Below, piece after piece: positions 37,443 through 46,677 of a stretch of DNA of 64,000 bases. The stretch spans positions 124,001 to 188,000 of the forward strand of contig CALLIK010000002.1 in NCBI GenBank assembly GCA_938009235.1, read 5' to 3'. Made by a program: the position numbers and the translations under genes. The DNA comes from an uncultured Caulobacterales bacterium. Its GTDB lineage: Bacteria > Pseudomonadota > Alphaproteobacteria > Caulobacterales > Maricaulaceae. A model generated the notes under the pieces. It searched no databases. It saw nothing but the letters and a program-made list of their open reading frames with translations, and was not told the origin of the DNA. How positions within the stretch are numbered: position 1 is the stretch's first letter; the number at the start of each line of letters is the position of its first letter.

Positions 37443-37471
37443 AAAAAAAGCCCCGATCCAAAGATCGAGGC
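37443..37471 (-). terminator. Rho-independent terminator of tRNA-Asp
   Basis: On the minus strand, GCCTCGATC-TTTG-GATCGGGGC (9 bp with one G-T pair) is followed by TTTTTTTATG, about 35 bases past the tRNA-Asp 3' end. Confidence 0.85.
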
Positions 37472-37506
37472 GTTTTAAATCTTAATACCATTTCCTAAAA
37501 GGAAAA

Positions 37507-37583
37507 TGGCGCGAGTGACGGGACTCGAACCCGCGGCCTCTGGCGTGACAGGCCAGCGCTCTAACCAACTGAGCTACACCCGC
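37507..37583 (-). tRNA. tRNA-Asp (anticodon GTC)
   Basis: 77 nt including an encoded CCA. The minus strand reads GCGGGTGTAGCTCAG...; the acceptor stem GCGGGTG pairs with CACTCGC, allowing a G-T pair. The anticodon stem-loop is CTGGC-CTGTCAC-GCCAG with GTC, and the T-arm has GGGTTCGAGTCCC. The discriminator base is G, as expected for Asp. Confidence 0.97.
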
Positions 37584-37597
37584 TAAGATGTGAGGGG

Positions 37598-37626
37598 CTA
37601 TTAGCCACGGGGTTTCGTTTGGTCAA
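37598..37626 (-). promoter_or_regulatory. Sigma-70-type promoter of tRNA-Asp
   Basis: On the minus strand, TTGACC and TAATAG are separated by 17 bases, with the tRNA 5' end 15 bases after the -10 element. Close to consensus and ideally placed. Confidence 0.7.
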
Positions 37627-37655
37627 CGCGGAAATGCCTGTTTTTGCAGATTTAT

Positions 37656-38009
37656 TCAGCCAGAGCTCAACTTGTCCCTCACAGACCTCGGAAGGTTCGG
37701 TAAAACCGTGTTATATGAGGCCTCTAGACGTGCCAAAACGTCATCTTCGTCCAGTTTATCTAGGAATAAGACCATCCAATCCCCGCGCGGCAGATGGGAA
37801 TGGGCCTCTGCAACGCCAACTTCGAACAACATTGCGCGAATCTCTGGGTCTGGAGCCTTCACCGTGAGTCGATTTGCGGCAGGACGAAGAATCGCAAACA
37901 TCTTAAATTGGGTCTGCGTGCCCACTTTGAACACATGCGCACCGCCCCATTGCTCTGTCATATATGTAGATGGCAGAGACAGTGCCATTTTTGTGATATT
38001 TTCATCCAT
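37656..38009 (-). CDS. MmcQ/YjbR family protein
   Basis: 117 residues from ATG 38009 (MDENITKMAL); the longer ORF adds an unlikely hydrophobic lead. The pattern SLPSTYMTEQWGGAHVFKVG ... KMFAILR ... LTVKAPDPEIRAML ... GDWMVLFLD matches the YjbR/MmcQ fold, a small DNA-binding-like domain of unclear function. It lies between two tRNA genes. Confidence 0.82.
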   Translation of the reverse strand: MDENITKMALSLPSTYMTEQWGGAHVFKVGTQTQFKMFAILRPAANRLTVKAPDPEIRAMLFEVGVAEAHSHLPRGDWMVLFLDKLDEDDVLARLEASYNTVLPNLPRSVRDKLSSG

Positions 38010-38026
38010 GAAATCACATACAGCAA

Positions 38027-38054
38027 TTGCATGTGTGATCAAAAGCAGTATAAG
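38027..38054 (+). promoter_or_regulatory. Candidate promoter of tRNA-Val
   Basis: TTGCAT and TATAAG are separated by 16 bases and end 23 bases before the tRNA 5' end. The match is moderate; placement is good. Confidence 0.45.
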
Positions 38055-38077
38055 CCCCACTTCGCATGAAATGCGTG

Positions 38078-38153
38078 GGGCGGTTAGCTCAGCTGGTAGA
38101 GCATCTCGTTTACACCGAGAGGGTCAGCGGTTCGAACCCGTTACCGCCCACCA
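38078..38153 (+). tRNA. tRNA-Val (anticodon TAC)
   Basis: 76 nt including encoded CCA. GGGCGGT pairs with ACCGCCC; the anticodon arm TCTCG-TTTACAC-CGAGA carries TAC; the T-loop is GGTTCGAACCC. All arms are intact. Confidence 0.97.
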
Positions 38154-38312
38154 TTCATTTCACTCGCGGCCTCCCCTGATCTTGAAGACAATTTCCAGAC
38201 AGGGTCGATCGCCGTTTGCGCGCCCCCCTTTATATATAGAGTCCTAGCTGCGTGAATTGTCTGAGTTGAATATATGGGCTGAAGTGTCTCCACTGCGTTT
38301 TCCAGATGTTTT

Positions 38313-38327
38313 TGCGAATTAGTCGCA
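38313..38327 (+). promoter_or_regulatory. Fur-family-like operator upstream of the TonB-dependent receptor
   Basis: TGCGAAT-T-AGTCGCA is a 7-1-7 palindrome with one mismatch. A second site TGCAACT-C-ATTCTCA follows at 38337-38351, with one half matching the Fur half-site ATTCTCA. Both lie 50-90 bases ahead of the small ORF and receptor gene. Receptors of this kind are usually iron-repressed; binding here is inferred from symmetry and position. Confidence 0.4.
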
Positions 38328-38401
38328 TTTAGTTCTTGCAACTCATTCTCAATCTCTCTAATCGAAACTCGTAATTAAGACTTATTCGCAAGAGGGCTTC
38401 C

Positions 38402-38587
38402 ATGATCGTTCAAACACAAGCTTCAATCCTCACGGGCCTAATGGCGGCAGATTGCCACCATAGCCAAAGTGAGTTTTTTGATGCTGTGCAAGATGCCTTG
38501 ATCATGGCCCGCGAAACCGCCGCCATCCCTACCCCACACAGTTCAGTCAGCAATGACCGCACAACACTGCCCCACCAGAATAGATAG
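38402..38587 (+). CDS. Small hypothetical protein ahead of the receptor
   Basis: 61 residues starting at ATG 38402 with GAGGG 6 bases upstream. The stop lies 7 bases before the receptor start. No membrane helix or known family (SILTGLMAADCHHSQSEFFDAVQDAL). The good ribosome site and tight spacing suggest a cotranscribed small protein or a coupled leader that tunes receptor translation. Confidence 0.5.
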   Translation: MIVQTQASILTGLMAADCHHSQSEFFDAVQDALIMARETAAIPTPHSSVSNDRTTLPHQNR

Positions 38588-38594
38588 AAGACAC

Positions 38595-40709
38595 ATGTCC
38601 CACAAAACCCTCTGTAGCGCCGCCGTATTACTTATTGCGCTTGCCCCGTCCGCTTATGCTCAAGACGTCTCTAAGCAAGAGATGGAAGAAGACGTGATCA
38701 TCGCAACAGGCCAATATTTGTCCATCGACAAGGTCAATGCCGTGAAGACGCCAACCCCGATCATCAATGTCCCGCAAAGCCTCTCCATCGTGGACCGTAT
38801 TCAGATCGAAGATCAGGCGTTCACAAATATCGCAGACATCACGCGCTACACGCCGGGCCTGACGAACTCACAGGGTGAAGGGCATCGCGACGCTATTATT
38901 ATTCGCGGACAGCAAACGACGGCTGATTTCTTCCAAGACGGCGTGCGTGATGATGTTCAATATTTCCGCCCGCTTTATAACCTAGAGCAAGTCGAAATTC
39001 TGCGCGGCTCTAACGCCCTCCTCTTTGGGCGCGGCGGCACAGGCGGCATCGTCAACCGAGTCACAAAGAAGGCGGTTATCGGAGAAACATTCACCGACCT
39101 CAGCGCGTCTGTCGACACATTCGGCGCCTATGTCGGGTCATTTGATACGAATTCTGACGTCTCTGATACAGCAGGCGTCCGCGTGAACGGCTTTTACGAA
39201 GAGCTAAACAATCACCGTGATTTCTTTGACGGAACACGGTTTGGTTTTAACCCAACAGCGAAGTTAGAGCTCTCCCCGCAAACCACTCTCGATTTATCCT
39301 ATGAATATCTGGATGATGATCGCGTTGTGGATCGCGGCGTCCCGTCCCGCGATTTCAGCGGCGGAGCAGATGTGCCGCTCAAGGATTTCGACAACACCTT
39401 CTTCGGCTCACCTGATGAGAACTTCACGACGCTGAAAGCCCACATCCTACGCGGTACGGTCAATCATGAGTTTAGCGATGCATTGCGCGGGAACTTTAGC
39501 GCGCAATATGCAGATTACGACAAAGGCTATCAAAACCTCTTTGCCAGCGAAGAAGTTGAAGTTGGCGCGGACGGCACATTCGATCAGGTCGAATTAGATG
39601 GCTACCGCGACCTAACCGACCGCCAGAACCTGTTCCTTCAAGGGAACCTCGTCGGAGAGTTCCAGACAGGATCAATTGGGCATACAATTTTAGTCGGCGC
39701 GGAATATGGTCAACAAGACACAGAGAACGCGCGGTTTGATAATGTCTTTGCCGTGAATGGGATCGACCAGCTGTCCATCCCCTTTACAGACCCACTCGAC
39801 ATTCCAGCCTTTGACTTCACCAGCCTATCCAGAGACCGCGCCTCTGAAGTGACAACGCTCTCCGTTTATGCGCAGAACCAAATCGATCTGACGGATCAGT
39901 TTAAACTCATCCTTGGCGGCCGTTATGACAGCTTCGATATTGAAGTTGATGACCTCGTCGCGGGCACAGAGTTCAGCCGTAAAGACGAGGAATTCACCCC
40001 TCGCCTCGGCGCAATTTACAAACCTGCGGAAAATGTCTCTATCTACGCCAGCTATAGCGAGACATTCCTGCCGCGCTCAGGCGATCAATTCCTGACACTG
40101 AACCTGACAAATAGTCAAACAGCTCCACAAGGGTTTGAGAACCGTGAAATTGGCCTGAAGTGGAATATCCGTCCAAACCTTAGCTTCACGACATCAGTGT
40201 TTGAAATCGAACGCGATGACTTTCTCACCCAAGATACGGAGGGCGATCAAGACAACCAAGTCAATGTCGAAGGCTCAAACACCAAAGGCTTTGAACTACA
40301 ACTCCAAGGCAATTTAACAGAAAATTGGTCGTTCAATACGGGCTATACTTATCTTGATGGTGAAGTCACATTTGAGGCCAATGAAGATTTAGACGGCAAT
40401 GACACACGCCAAACACCAGAGAGCAGCTTCTCTCTCTGGAGCCAATATGACCTGACCGACAAATTCGGCTTTGGCGGCGGGTTAACCCATCAAGGTAGCT
40501 TCTTTGTCCGCGAAGATAACAGTGTCAAAGTCCCAGCCTACACCCGCGTCGATCTCGCTGCGCATTATGACGTGTCAGAAGACCTTAAACTACAGGTGAA
40601 CATCGAAAACCTCTTGGACGTAGATTACTTCCCCGACGCCCACAGCAATGACAACATCTCGACAGGCAAGCCGCTAAATGCGCGCTTCACCGTCCGCAAA
40701 GGGTTCTAA
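38595..40709 (+). CDS. TonB-dependent siderophore receptor
   Basis: 704 residues from ATG 38595, which gives a clean signal peptide (MSHKTLCSAAVLLIALAPSAYA). A plug domain (IINVPQSLSIVDRIQIEDQAFTNIADITRYTPG ... VEILRGSNALLFGRGGTGGIVNRVTKKA) is followed by a 22-strand barrel ending in PLNARFTVRKGF, with a terminal aromatic residue. The plug wording is that of catecholate/hydroxamate siderophore receptors (FiuA/FhuA class). It imports ferric siderophore across the outer membrane with TonB energy. The ORF track start adds 14 unsupported codons. Confidence 0.93.
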   Translation: MSHKTLCSAAVLLIALAPSAYAQDVSKQEMEEDVIIATGQYLSIDKVNAVKTPTPIINVPQSLSIVDRIQIEDQAFTNIADITRYTPGLTNSQGEGHRDAIIIRGQQTTADFFQDGVRDDVQYFRPLYNLEQVEILRGSNALLFGRGGTGGIVNRVTKKAVIGETFTDLSASVDTFGAYVGSFDTNSDVSDTAGVRVNGFYEELNNHRDFFDGTRFGFNPTAKLELSPQTTLDLSYEYLDDDRVVDRGVPSRDFSGGADVPLKDFDNTFFGSPDENFTTLKAHILRGTVNHEFSDALRGNFSAQYADYDKGYQNLFASEEVEVGADGTFDQVELDGYRDLTDRQNLFLQGNLVGEFQTGSIGHTILVGAEYGQQDTENARFDNVFAVNGIDQLSIPFTDPLDIPAFDFTSLSRDRASEVTTLSVYAQNQIDLTDQFKLILGGRYDSFDIEVDDLVAGTEFSRKDEEFTPRLGAIYKPAENVSIYASYSETFLPRSGDQFLTLNLTNSQTAPQGFENREIGLKWNIRPNLSFTTSVFEIERDDFLTQDTEGDQDNQVNVEGSNTKGFELQLQGNLTENWSFNTGYTYLDGEVTFEANEDLDGNDTRQTPESSFSLWSQYDLTDKFGFGGGLTHQGSFFVREDNSVKVPAYTRVDLAAHYDVSEDLKLQVNIENLLDVDYFPDAHSNDNISTGKPLNARFTVRKGF

Positions 40710-40736
40710 GCTAATCCCACCAGATAAGCTTGAGGA

Positions 40737-40770
40737 AAGCCGTCCCGGGATGCCAGCGGGGCGGCTTTTT
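40737..40770 (+). terminator. Rho-independent terminator after the receptor gene
   Basis: AAGCCGTCCCG and CGGGGCGGCTT form an 11-bp stem with one G-T pair and a 9-nt loop, followed by TTT, 28 bases after the stop. Confidence 0.88.
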
Positions 40771-40773
40771 CAT

Positions 40774-41067
40774 TTACAAATCAGGTAACGTTTCAGCAGA
40801 AAGACTGTAGAAGCAGACGTTAGGCGAGAGACTTAGAACGCCCAAAGTAAGCCACTCGATTTGGTTTAAGCTTTGGTGAATTGGGTCTATTGTCATTGCC
40901 AATGGTAGCCAAGCCAAGCTATTGATAGAACAATCATCATCGGCAATAAAGCGTAGATGCCGAGAAATACACTCCAGTGCAAAAGACCCCAAAATAGATT
41001 CTTGATTTTGTCTATAGTGAGCCTGAGCATATATGCAGGTTAGATAGTTTTCGTTAAATTGCTGCAA
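40774..41067 (-). CDS. Doubtful hypothetical ORF
   Basis: 97 codons from a TTG, no ribosome site seen. Composition is acceptable (IEWLTLGVLSLSPNVCFYSLSAE) but no family is recognised. The rest of the 400-base gap between the receptor terminator and lon holds only a short direct repeat. It may be a remnant. Confidence 0.25.
   Translation of the reverse strand: MQQFNENYLTCIYAQAHYRQNQESILGSFALECISRHLRFIADDDCSINSLAWLPLAMTIDPIHQSLNQIEWLTLGVLSLSPNVCFYSLSAETLPDL
40839..40853 (+). repeat. 15-base direct repeat, copy 1 (second at 41096-41110)
   Basis: CGCCCAAAGTAAGCC occurs twice, 257 bases apart, with similar flanks (CTTAGAA / CTTAAAAT before, CACTCGA / GCTGGA after). It suggests a small local duplication. 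Confidence 0.6.
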
Positions 41068-41171
41068 ATGCCCACTGTCTTGAGCGGCTTAAAATCGCCC
41101 AAAGTAAGCCGCTGGAATCATCATCTCGAACGACCGATATTTGCGAGAAATTTACCTGCCCAAATAGACGC

Positions 41172-43574
41172 TTAATGCGCCGCAGAGCCGCCTTCTGGCA
41201 TTTGCGCGGGCGGCGTGCCCATCATGAGGCCTGCGAATTGGGCTTCATCTTGGCTCGTCCATTTCACCGGTTTAATTTTCTGGGTCAGCGCATGTTTGAG
41301 GACTTCGCTGACATGGGTGACAGGAATGATCTCTAGCGCAGCTTTGACGTTGTCCGGAATATCCGCGAGATCTTTTTCATTCTCAATCGGGATCAAGACT
41401 GTCTTCACGCCACCGCGTAGCGCCGCGAGGAGTTTCTCTTTCAATCCGCCGATTGCCGTAACGCGGCCACGCAATGTGACCTCGCCCGTCATCGCAATAT
41501 CATTGCGAACTGGAATTTGCGTCAGCACAGACACAATCGCCGTGACCATGCCGATACCCGCACTCGGGCCATCCTTCGGCGTCGCGCCATCAGGAACGTG
41601 AACGTGAATATCGTTGGAGCGGAACTTCTTCGGTGAAATACCCAGCTCTGGCGCTTTGGCCTGAACATAGGAATTAGCCGCCGAGATCGACTCTTTCATC
41701 ACGTTCTTCAGATTACCTGTGACGGTCATCTTGCCTTTACCGGGCATTGCGAGCGCTTCGATGGTCAGGATGTCGCCGCCAACGGATGTCCACGCCAAGC
41801 CTGTGACGACACCGATTTGGTCTTCGGTATCGGTCTTGCCATAGCGGAATTTCTTGACGCCTAGCAGGTCATCCAAATGCGTCGCCGTGACGTCGATTTT
41901 CGTGACTTCTTTTGTCACGATTTTCGTCAGCACTTTACGTGCGAGGGATGCGATTTCGCGTTTCAATCCACGGACGCCCGCCTCGCGAGTGTAATAGCGA
42001 ATGATGTCGCGAACGGCATCTTCGGACAGCGTGAACTCTTTGGCTTTCAGGCCATGTTCCTTCGTCTGCTCTGGGATCAAGTGACGCTTGGCGATTTCAA
42101 CCTTCTCGTCCTCTGTATATCCAGGGATACGGATGATCTCCATACGGTCCAGAAGCGGTTGCGCCATATCGAGGCTGTTCGCCGTCGTGATGAACATGAC
42201 GTCGGACAGGTCGTAATCTACGTCCAGATAATGATCGTTGAATGTGTCGTTCTGTTCGGGGTCGAGAACCTCAAGCAGCGCCGCAGCGGGGTCACCGCGA
42301 TGGTCTTGTCCCATCTTATCTATCTCATCAAAGAGGAAGAGCGGGTTGTTAAACTTCGCTTTTTTCATCGACTGAATGACACGGCCCGGCATGGAGCCAA
42401 TGTAGGTGCGGCGATGACCACGGATTTCGCTCTCATCACGCACGCCGCCAAGTGACACGCGTACAAATTCACGGCCCGTTGCGCGAGCGACAGATTTACC
42501 GAGTGACGTTTTACCCACGCCCGGAGGTCCGACGAGGCAAAGGATTGGGCCTTTGACTTTTTTCGTACGGGTCTGAACCGCGAGAAATTCGATAATCCGT
42601 TCTTTGACTTTATCGAGGCCATAATGGTCGGCATCTAATATCTCTTGCGCTTTGGCGAGATCGCGCTGAACGCGTTTCTTCTTGCCCCACGGCACAGAGA
42701 GCATCCAGTCGATGTAGTTACGCGACACGTTTGCTTCGGCGCTCATTGGAGACATTTTCTTGAGACGCGAGAGTTCCTTGTCGACCTTTTCCTTGGCCTC
42801 AACGGTCAGCTTCGTCTCTTCGACTTTCGCGCGTAGCTCCTCCATCTCATCGGGTTCGTCCCCGCCAAGTTCGGTCTGGATCGCCTTCATCTGCTCATTG
42901 AGATAATATTCGCGCTGGGTCTTCTCCATCTGGCGCTTTACGCGGCCACGGATTTTCTTCTCGACTTTGAGAAGCGACGCTTCGCCATCCAGCAATTCGA
43001 GGATTTGCGCAAGACGGTCACCGACTTCGGTGGATTCCAGCAAGGATTGCTTACGCGCAATATCTGCGCCCAAATGCACAGAGACAATATCGGAGAGCTT
43101 TGAGGCATCGGTCGTTTCCATCACGGAGGTAATGACTTCATCCGCGACTTTTTTGTTCAATTTACCGTAGGATTCGAATCCATCACGCACTTGCGTGGCC
43201 ATTGCGCTGACATGGTCTTTATCGGCCTGCTCGCTATCGGTGATACGAACGTCACCTTCTAAAAACTCACCCACCTTGAGGCCAGAGACAGCTGCGCGGT
43301 CTTCACCCTCGACAAGTACTCGAACGGTGCCGTCAGGTAATTTCAGAAGCTGTAGGATTTTCGCAATACAACCACGCTCAAACAGATCATCCGCAGTCGG
43401 GTCATCCGTTGCCGAGTCCTTTTGCGTGAGAAGCAGGATGCGTTTTTCCGCCTGCATGACCTCTTCAAGCGCTGCAATAGATTTTTCACGCCCAACAAAG
43501 AGCGGAACGACCATATGCGGGAAAACCACGATATCGCGAAGGGGTAAGACTGGTAGGCGTTGAATGTCGCTCAT
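41172..43574 (-). CDS. lon: ATP-dependent protease Lon
   Basis: 800 residues, the normal LonA length. N-terminal substrate domain (LPVLPLRDIVVFPHMVVPLFVGREKSI), AAA+ domain with Walker A GPPGVGKTSLGKS and Walker B FLFDEIDKMG, and protease domain with catalytic Ser in KDGPSAGIGM and Lys in the GGLKEKLLAALRGGVKTV stretch. Degrades misfolded and regulatory proteins in the cytosol. It follows clpX, separated by a strong terminator, so it is probably transcribed on its own. Confidence 0.98.
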   Translation of the reverse strand: MSDIQRLPVLPLRDIVVFPHMVVPLFVGREKSIAALEEVMQAEKRILLLTQKDSATDDPTADDLFERGCIAKILQLLKLPDGTVRVLVEGEDRAAVSGLKVGEFLEGDVRITDSEQADKDHVSAMATQVRDGFESYGKLNKKVADEVITSVMETTDASKLSDIVSVHLGADIARKQSLLESTEVGDRLAQILELLDGEASLLKVEKKIRGRVKRQMEKTQREYYLNEQMKAIQTELGGDEPDEMEELRAKVEETKLTVEAKEKVDKELSRLKKMSPMSAEANVSRNYIDWMLSVPWGKKKRVQRDLAKAQEILDADHYGLDKVKERIIEFLAVQTRTKKVKGPILCLVGPPGVGKTSLGKSVARATGREFVRVSLGGVRDESEIRGHRRTYIGSMPGRVIQSMKKAKFNNPLFLFDEIDKMGQDHRGDPAAALLEVLDPEQNDTFNDHYLDVDYDLSDVMFITTANSLDMAQPLLDRMEIIRIPGYTEDEKVEIAKRHLIPEQTKEHGLKAKEFTLSEDAVRDIIRYYTREAGVRGLKREIASLARKVLTKIVTKEVTKIDVTATHLDDLLGVKKFRYGKTDTEDQIGVVTGLAWTSVGGDILTIEALAMPGKGKMTVTGNLKNVMKESISAANSYVQAKAPELGISPKKFRSNDIHVHVPDGATPKDGPSAGIGMVTAIVSVLTQIPVRNDIAMTGEVTLRGRVTAIGGLKEKLLAALRGGVKTVLIPIENEKDLADIPDNVKAALEIIPVTHVSEVLKHALTQKIKPVKWTSQDEAQFAGLMMGTPPAQMPEGGSAAH

Positions 43575-43700
43575 ATTATCACTTAATCCTATTCGCTATC
43601 CACATGTCTAGCCAGACCTATGTGGGTTAGATGAACGTAGTCGGCAAGGTCCAAGCGTAAATTTCAATGCCGTGAAATACAGCAAAAGCCCTCATCAAAC

Positions 43701-43728
43701 GAAAACGGGAGCCCCCTGAGGCTCCCGT
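43701..43728 (-). terminator. Rho-independent terminator after clpX
   Basis: ACGGGAGCC and GGCTCCCGT form a perfect 9-bp stem with a 6-nt loop, followed by TTTTCG on the minus strand, between the clpX stop and the lon start. Confidence 0.85.
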
Positions 43729-43755
43729 ATCAATTCTTTGGCCAAAACCTAGATC

Positions 43756-45024
43756 TTAGGCAGACTTGTCAGCTTTTTTCTTAGAGGATTTTTTTGCATG
43801 AACCAAAAGCGGCTCTGCGTTGCCCTCTACGACTTTAGCATTAATCACGACTTCTTCGACGCCTTCATAGGTCGGCAGATCGAACATAGAGTCGAGCAAG
43901 ATGGCTTCCATGATGGAGCGCAATCCACGCGCACCCGTTTTACGGGTCAAAGCGCGCTTGGCTATGGCTTTAAGTGCATCTTCTGTGAACGTCAGTTTGA
44001 CATTTTCCATCTCGAAGAGTGTTTGATACTGTTTCACGAGCGCATTACGCGGCTTCGTTAGGATGATGATCAAGGCTTCCTCGTCCAGATCCGTCAGTGT
44101 CGCGATGACAGGCAAACGACCCACAAATTCAGGGATAAGTCCAAATTTCGTCAAATCTTCTGGCTCAACACCTTGAAGGATGTCTCCAACGCCGCGCTTA
44201 TCAACTTCTTTGACGGACCCGCCAAAGCCGATGGAGCTGTCATCACCGCGACCCGCAATCACTTTATCGAGGCCAGCGAATGCGCCGCCCACAACGAAGA
44301 GGATATTGGTTGTATCAACCTGCAAGAATTCTTGCTGCGGATGCTTACGGCCACCTTGCGGCGGTACAGAGGCAACAGTGCCTTCCATAATCTTGAGAAG
44401 AGCTTGCTGTACGCCCTCACCCGATACATCACGCGTGATTGATGGGTTATCAGACTTACGTGAAATCTTATCGACCTCATCGATGTAAACGATACCGCGT
44501 TGGGCGCGTTCAACATTATAGTCAGCTGACTGTAGCAATTTCAGAATGATGTTCTCGACATCTTCGCCGACATAACCAGCTTCGGTCAATGTCGTTGCGT
44601 CAGCCATCGTGAACGGAACATCCAAAATGCGCGCCAAAGTCTGCGCGAGCAATGTCTTACCACAGCCTGTTGGGCCGACGAGCAAGATGTTGGATTTAGC
44701 CAGTTCGACATCTGGATTAGACGCGGCGTGGTTCAGACGCTTGTAATGGTTATGGACAGCAACGGACAACACGCGTTTGGCGTATTTTTGACCGATGACG
44801 TAATCATCTAGTGTCTGTGTAATTTCTTGAGGTGTTGGAACACCTTCTTGTGTCTTCGCGAGAGAGCCTTTGCCCTCTTCCTTGATGATATCCATGCAAA
44901 GTTCTACGCATTCATCACAGATGAAGACTGTCGGGCCCGCAATCAGTTTGCGGACTTCGTGCTGAGACTTCCCACAAAAGGAGCAGTAGAGCGTATTCTT
45001 GCTGTCAGTCGTATTCTTGCTCAT
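43756..45024 (-). CDS. clpX: ClpXP ATP-dependent unfoldase ClpX
   Basis: 422 residues. N-terminal zinc-binding domain ([13 protein letters not shown] ... [10 protein letters not shown]), AAA+ module with Walker [15 protein letters not shown], Walker [14 protein letters not shown], sensor [12 protein letters not shown]. It unfolds substrates and feeds ClpP. It lies 179 bases downstream of clpP on the same strand, the standard order. Confidence 0.98.
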   Translation of the reverse strand: MSKNTTDSKNTLYCSFCGKSQHEVRKLIAGPTVFICDECVELCMDIIKEEGKGSLAKTQEGVPTPQEITQTLDDYVIGQKYAKRVLSVAVHNHYKRLNHAASNPDVELAKSNILLVGPTGCGKTLLAQTLARILDVPFTMADATTLTEAGYVGEDVENIILKLLQSADYNVERAQRGIVYIDEVDKISRKSDNPSITRDVSGEGVQQALLKIMEGTVASVPPQGGRKHPQQEFLQVDTTNILFVVGGAFAGLDKVIAGRGDDSSIGFGGSVKEVDKRGVGDILQGVEPEDLTKFGLIPEFVGRLPVIATLTDLDEEALIIILTKPRNALVKQYQTLFEMENVKLTFTEDALKAIAKRALTRKTGARGLRSIMEAILLDSMFDLPTYEGVEEVVINAKVVEGNAEPLLVHAKKSSKKKADKSA

Positions 45025-45203
45025 CGTCTAACTTCCATTCCACCGGTTCCAACTTACAAATCACTGCAAGAAAAGTGCCGATTACGTCCCGTTTGCGCCC
45101 TATTATCTGCGAGGCATTGAATCACCATCGCAGATAAACCTTAAGTTCAGACTTACACAGCGAAATAAGTGCTGTGAAAGCCTGCGTTACAGTGAATCGC
45201 AGC

Positions 45204-45821
45204 CTAACCCTCGCCGCGCTTCGAGTAGACATGGTCTACAATACCGAAATCTTTGGTTTCTTGCGCTGTCATGAAATGATCGCGGTCGAGTGTTTTCTCG
45301 ATAACAGAGTATTTGTTGCCCGTGTGTTTCACGTAGATTTCGTTCAAACGCTTTTTCATCGCTTGGATGTCGTCGGCGTGGCGCTGAATGTCAGATGCCT
45401 GGCCGCGGAAACCGCCTGATGGTTGATGAACCATGATACGCGCATTTGGCAGAGCCACGCGCATGTCAGCTTCGCCAGCTGCGAGAAGCAATGAGCCCAT
45501 TGAACAGGCTTGACCGATACACACAGTCGACACTGGGCATTTAATATATTGCATCGTGTCATAAATCGCCATGCCAGCCGTCACAACGCCACCAGGGGAG
45601 TTGATATACATGCTAATTTCTTTCTTCGGGTTTTCTGACTCTAGGAACAAAAGTTGTGATGTAATCAAGGCAGCCATGTTGTCTTCGACAACACCCGTGA
45701 GGAAGATGATACGGTCTTTGAGAAGACGCGAGAAAATATCAAACGCGCGTTCACCGCGTGATGTTTGCTCAACAACCATCGGGACAAGGCCCATAAGTCT
45801 TTCTTGGTGATCGTGCATCAT
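45204..45821 (-). CDS. clpP: ATP-dependent Clp protease proteolytic subunit
   Basis: 205 residues from ATG 45821, chosen because AAGGA lies 7 bases upstream; the ORF track start adds 25 unsupported codons. Catalytic Ser in [14 protein letters not shown], His in [15 protein letters not shown], Asp in [12 protein letters not shown]-terminal processing region reads [23 protein letters not shown]. It forms the tetradecamer used by ClpX. The usual upstream neighbour tig lies 6.5 kb away here. Confidence 0.97.
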   Translation of the reverse strand: MMHDHQERLMGLVPMVVEQTSRGERAFDIFSRLLKDRIIFLTGVVEDNMAALITSQLLFLESENPKKEISMYINSPGGVVTAGMAIYDTMQYIKCPVSTVCIGQACSMGSLLLAAGEADMRVALPNARIMVHQPSGGFRGQASDIQRHADDIQAMKKRLNEIYVKHTGNKYSVIEKTLDRDHFMTAQETKDFGIVDHVYSKRGEG

Positions 45822-46095
45822 ATCAATATCCTTAAAGTCTAATCGGCAGTCTGCCGCAAGCAAATCAGTTGAGTACATATTGCCCCGCCGAGCCACTCTT
45901 TCAAGAGCATAGGCAAGGGAATCTTAGGTTAGGGTAAATTCCAGTCCTTTCGAATCAAATTATGACAGCTAAATGGGACTTGGATAAAAATATCATAGTC
46001 CACCTTCAGATGAGCTTACCACAACCAAAACCTCATACCTCATTCACGTTAGGTACTTTATCGTGTGAGTGATTATAACGCTTGGAGATTACGTT

Positions 46096-46641
46096 ATGGC
46101 TTTACGATATGTTTTAAGCGCGCTTGCAGCCTTAATCTTACACGCCCCTAGCGTGTCTGCACTGAGCTGTGCCCAACCTGACCTCATGCAGGCGATGGAA
46201 ACAGTAAAAGTCAGTCACAAGACCTATTACGTCTTAGTGGGTACATTTAAGCCTGATCCGTCAGCGCCGAGATCAAAACCTAATCCACCCCCAAAAATGA
46301 CCACTGGTGTATGGCCACCGCGCTCATCTGCGCCTGCGCCAATGCAAGTTCTATTTGAAGGCTATTCATTGACACAAGACCGCCGCAGTGATGTGTATTT
46401 GTCGGAGTTCCCGATCACGGTGAGAACAAGCTGCATAGGCTCTTGGTGTAGCTCGCCTCCGTCATTTGGAGATCAAAAAATCGCCTTCGTTCAGGTCAAC
46501 CCAGGTCAACCTCACATGCTTCGCATCGCGCCATGCAGTGATAAGATTTTTCAAGTCCGCCCTCAAGAAGACCCAATAAGGCGCTTGAGGTCATGCTTTG
46601 ATAAGCCTTGCATCGAAGACTGGAAACCCCCGCGCCATTAG
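46096..46641 (+). CDS. Hypothetical secreted protein
   Basis: 181 residues from ATG 46096 with GGAG 7 bases upstream. Signal peptide ALRYVLSALAALILHAPSVSA, then a mature part with seven Cys and a proline-rich stretch (PDPSAPRSKPNPPPKMTTGVWPPRSSAPAP). Family unknown; cysteines suggest disulfides in the periplasm or outside. Confidence 0.6.
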   Translation: MALRYVLSALAALILHAPSVSALSCAQPDLMQAMETVKVSHKTYYVLVGTFKPDPSAPRSKPNPPPKMTTGVWPPRSSAPAPMQVLFEGYSLTQDRRSDVYLSEFPITVRTSCIGSWCSSPPSFGDQKIAFVQVNPGQPHMLRIAPCSDKIFQVRPQEDPIRRLRSCFDKPCIEDWKPPRH

Positions 46642-46677
46642 TGTGCAGACACTGGCGAAACATAGCCGTTGTATAGT

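Noticed and set aside
38141-38341. 66-codon minus-strand ORF starting beside the receptor operator
   Set aside because: Its only start is a TTG, and it runs into the tRNA-Val 3' end.
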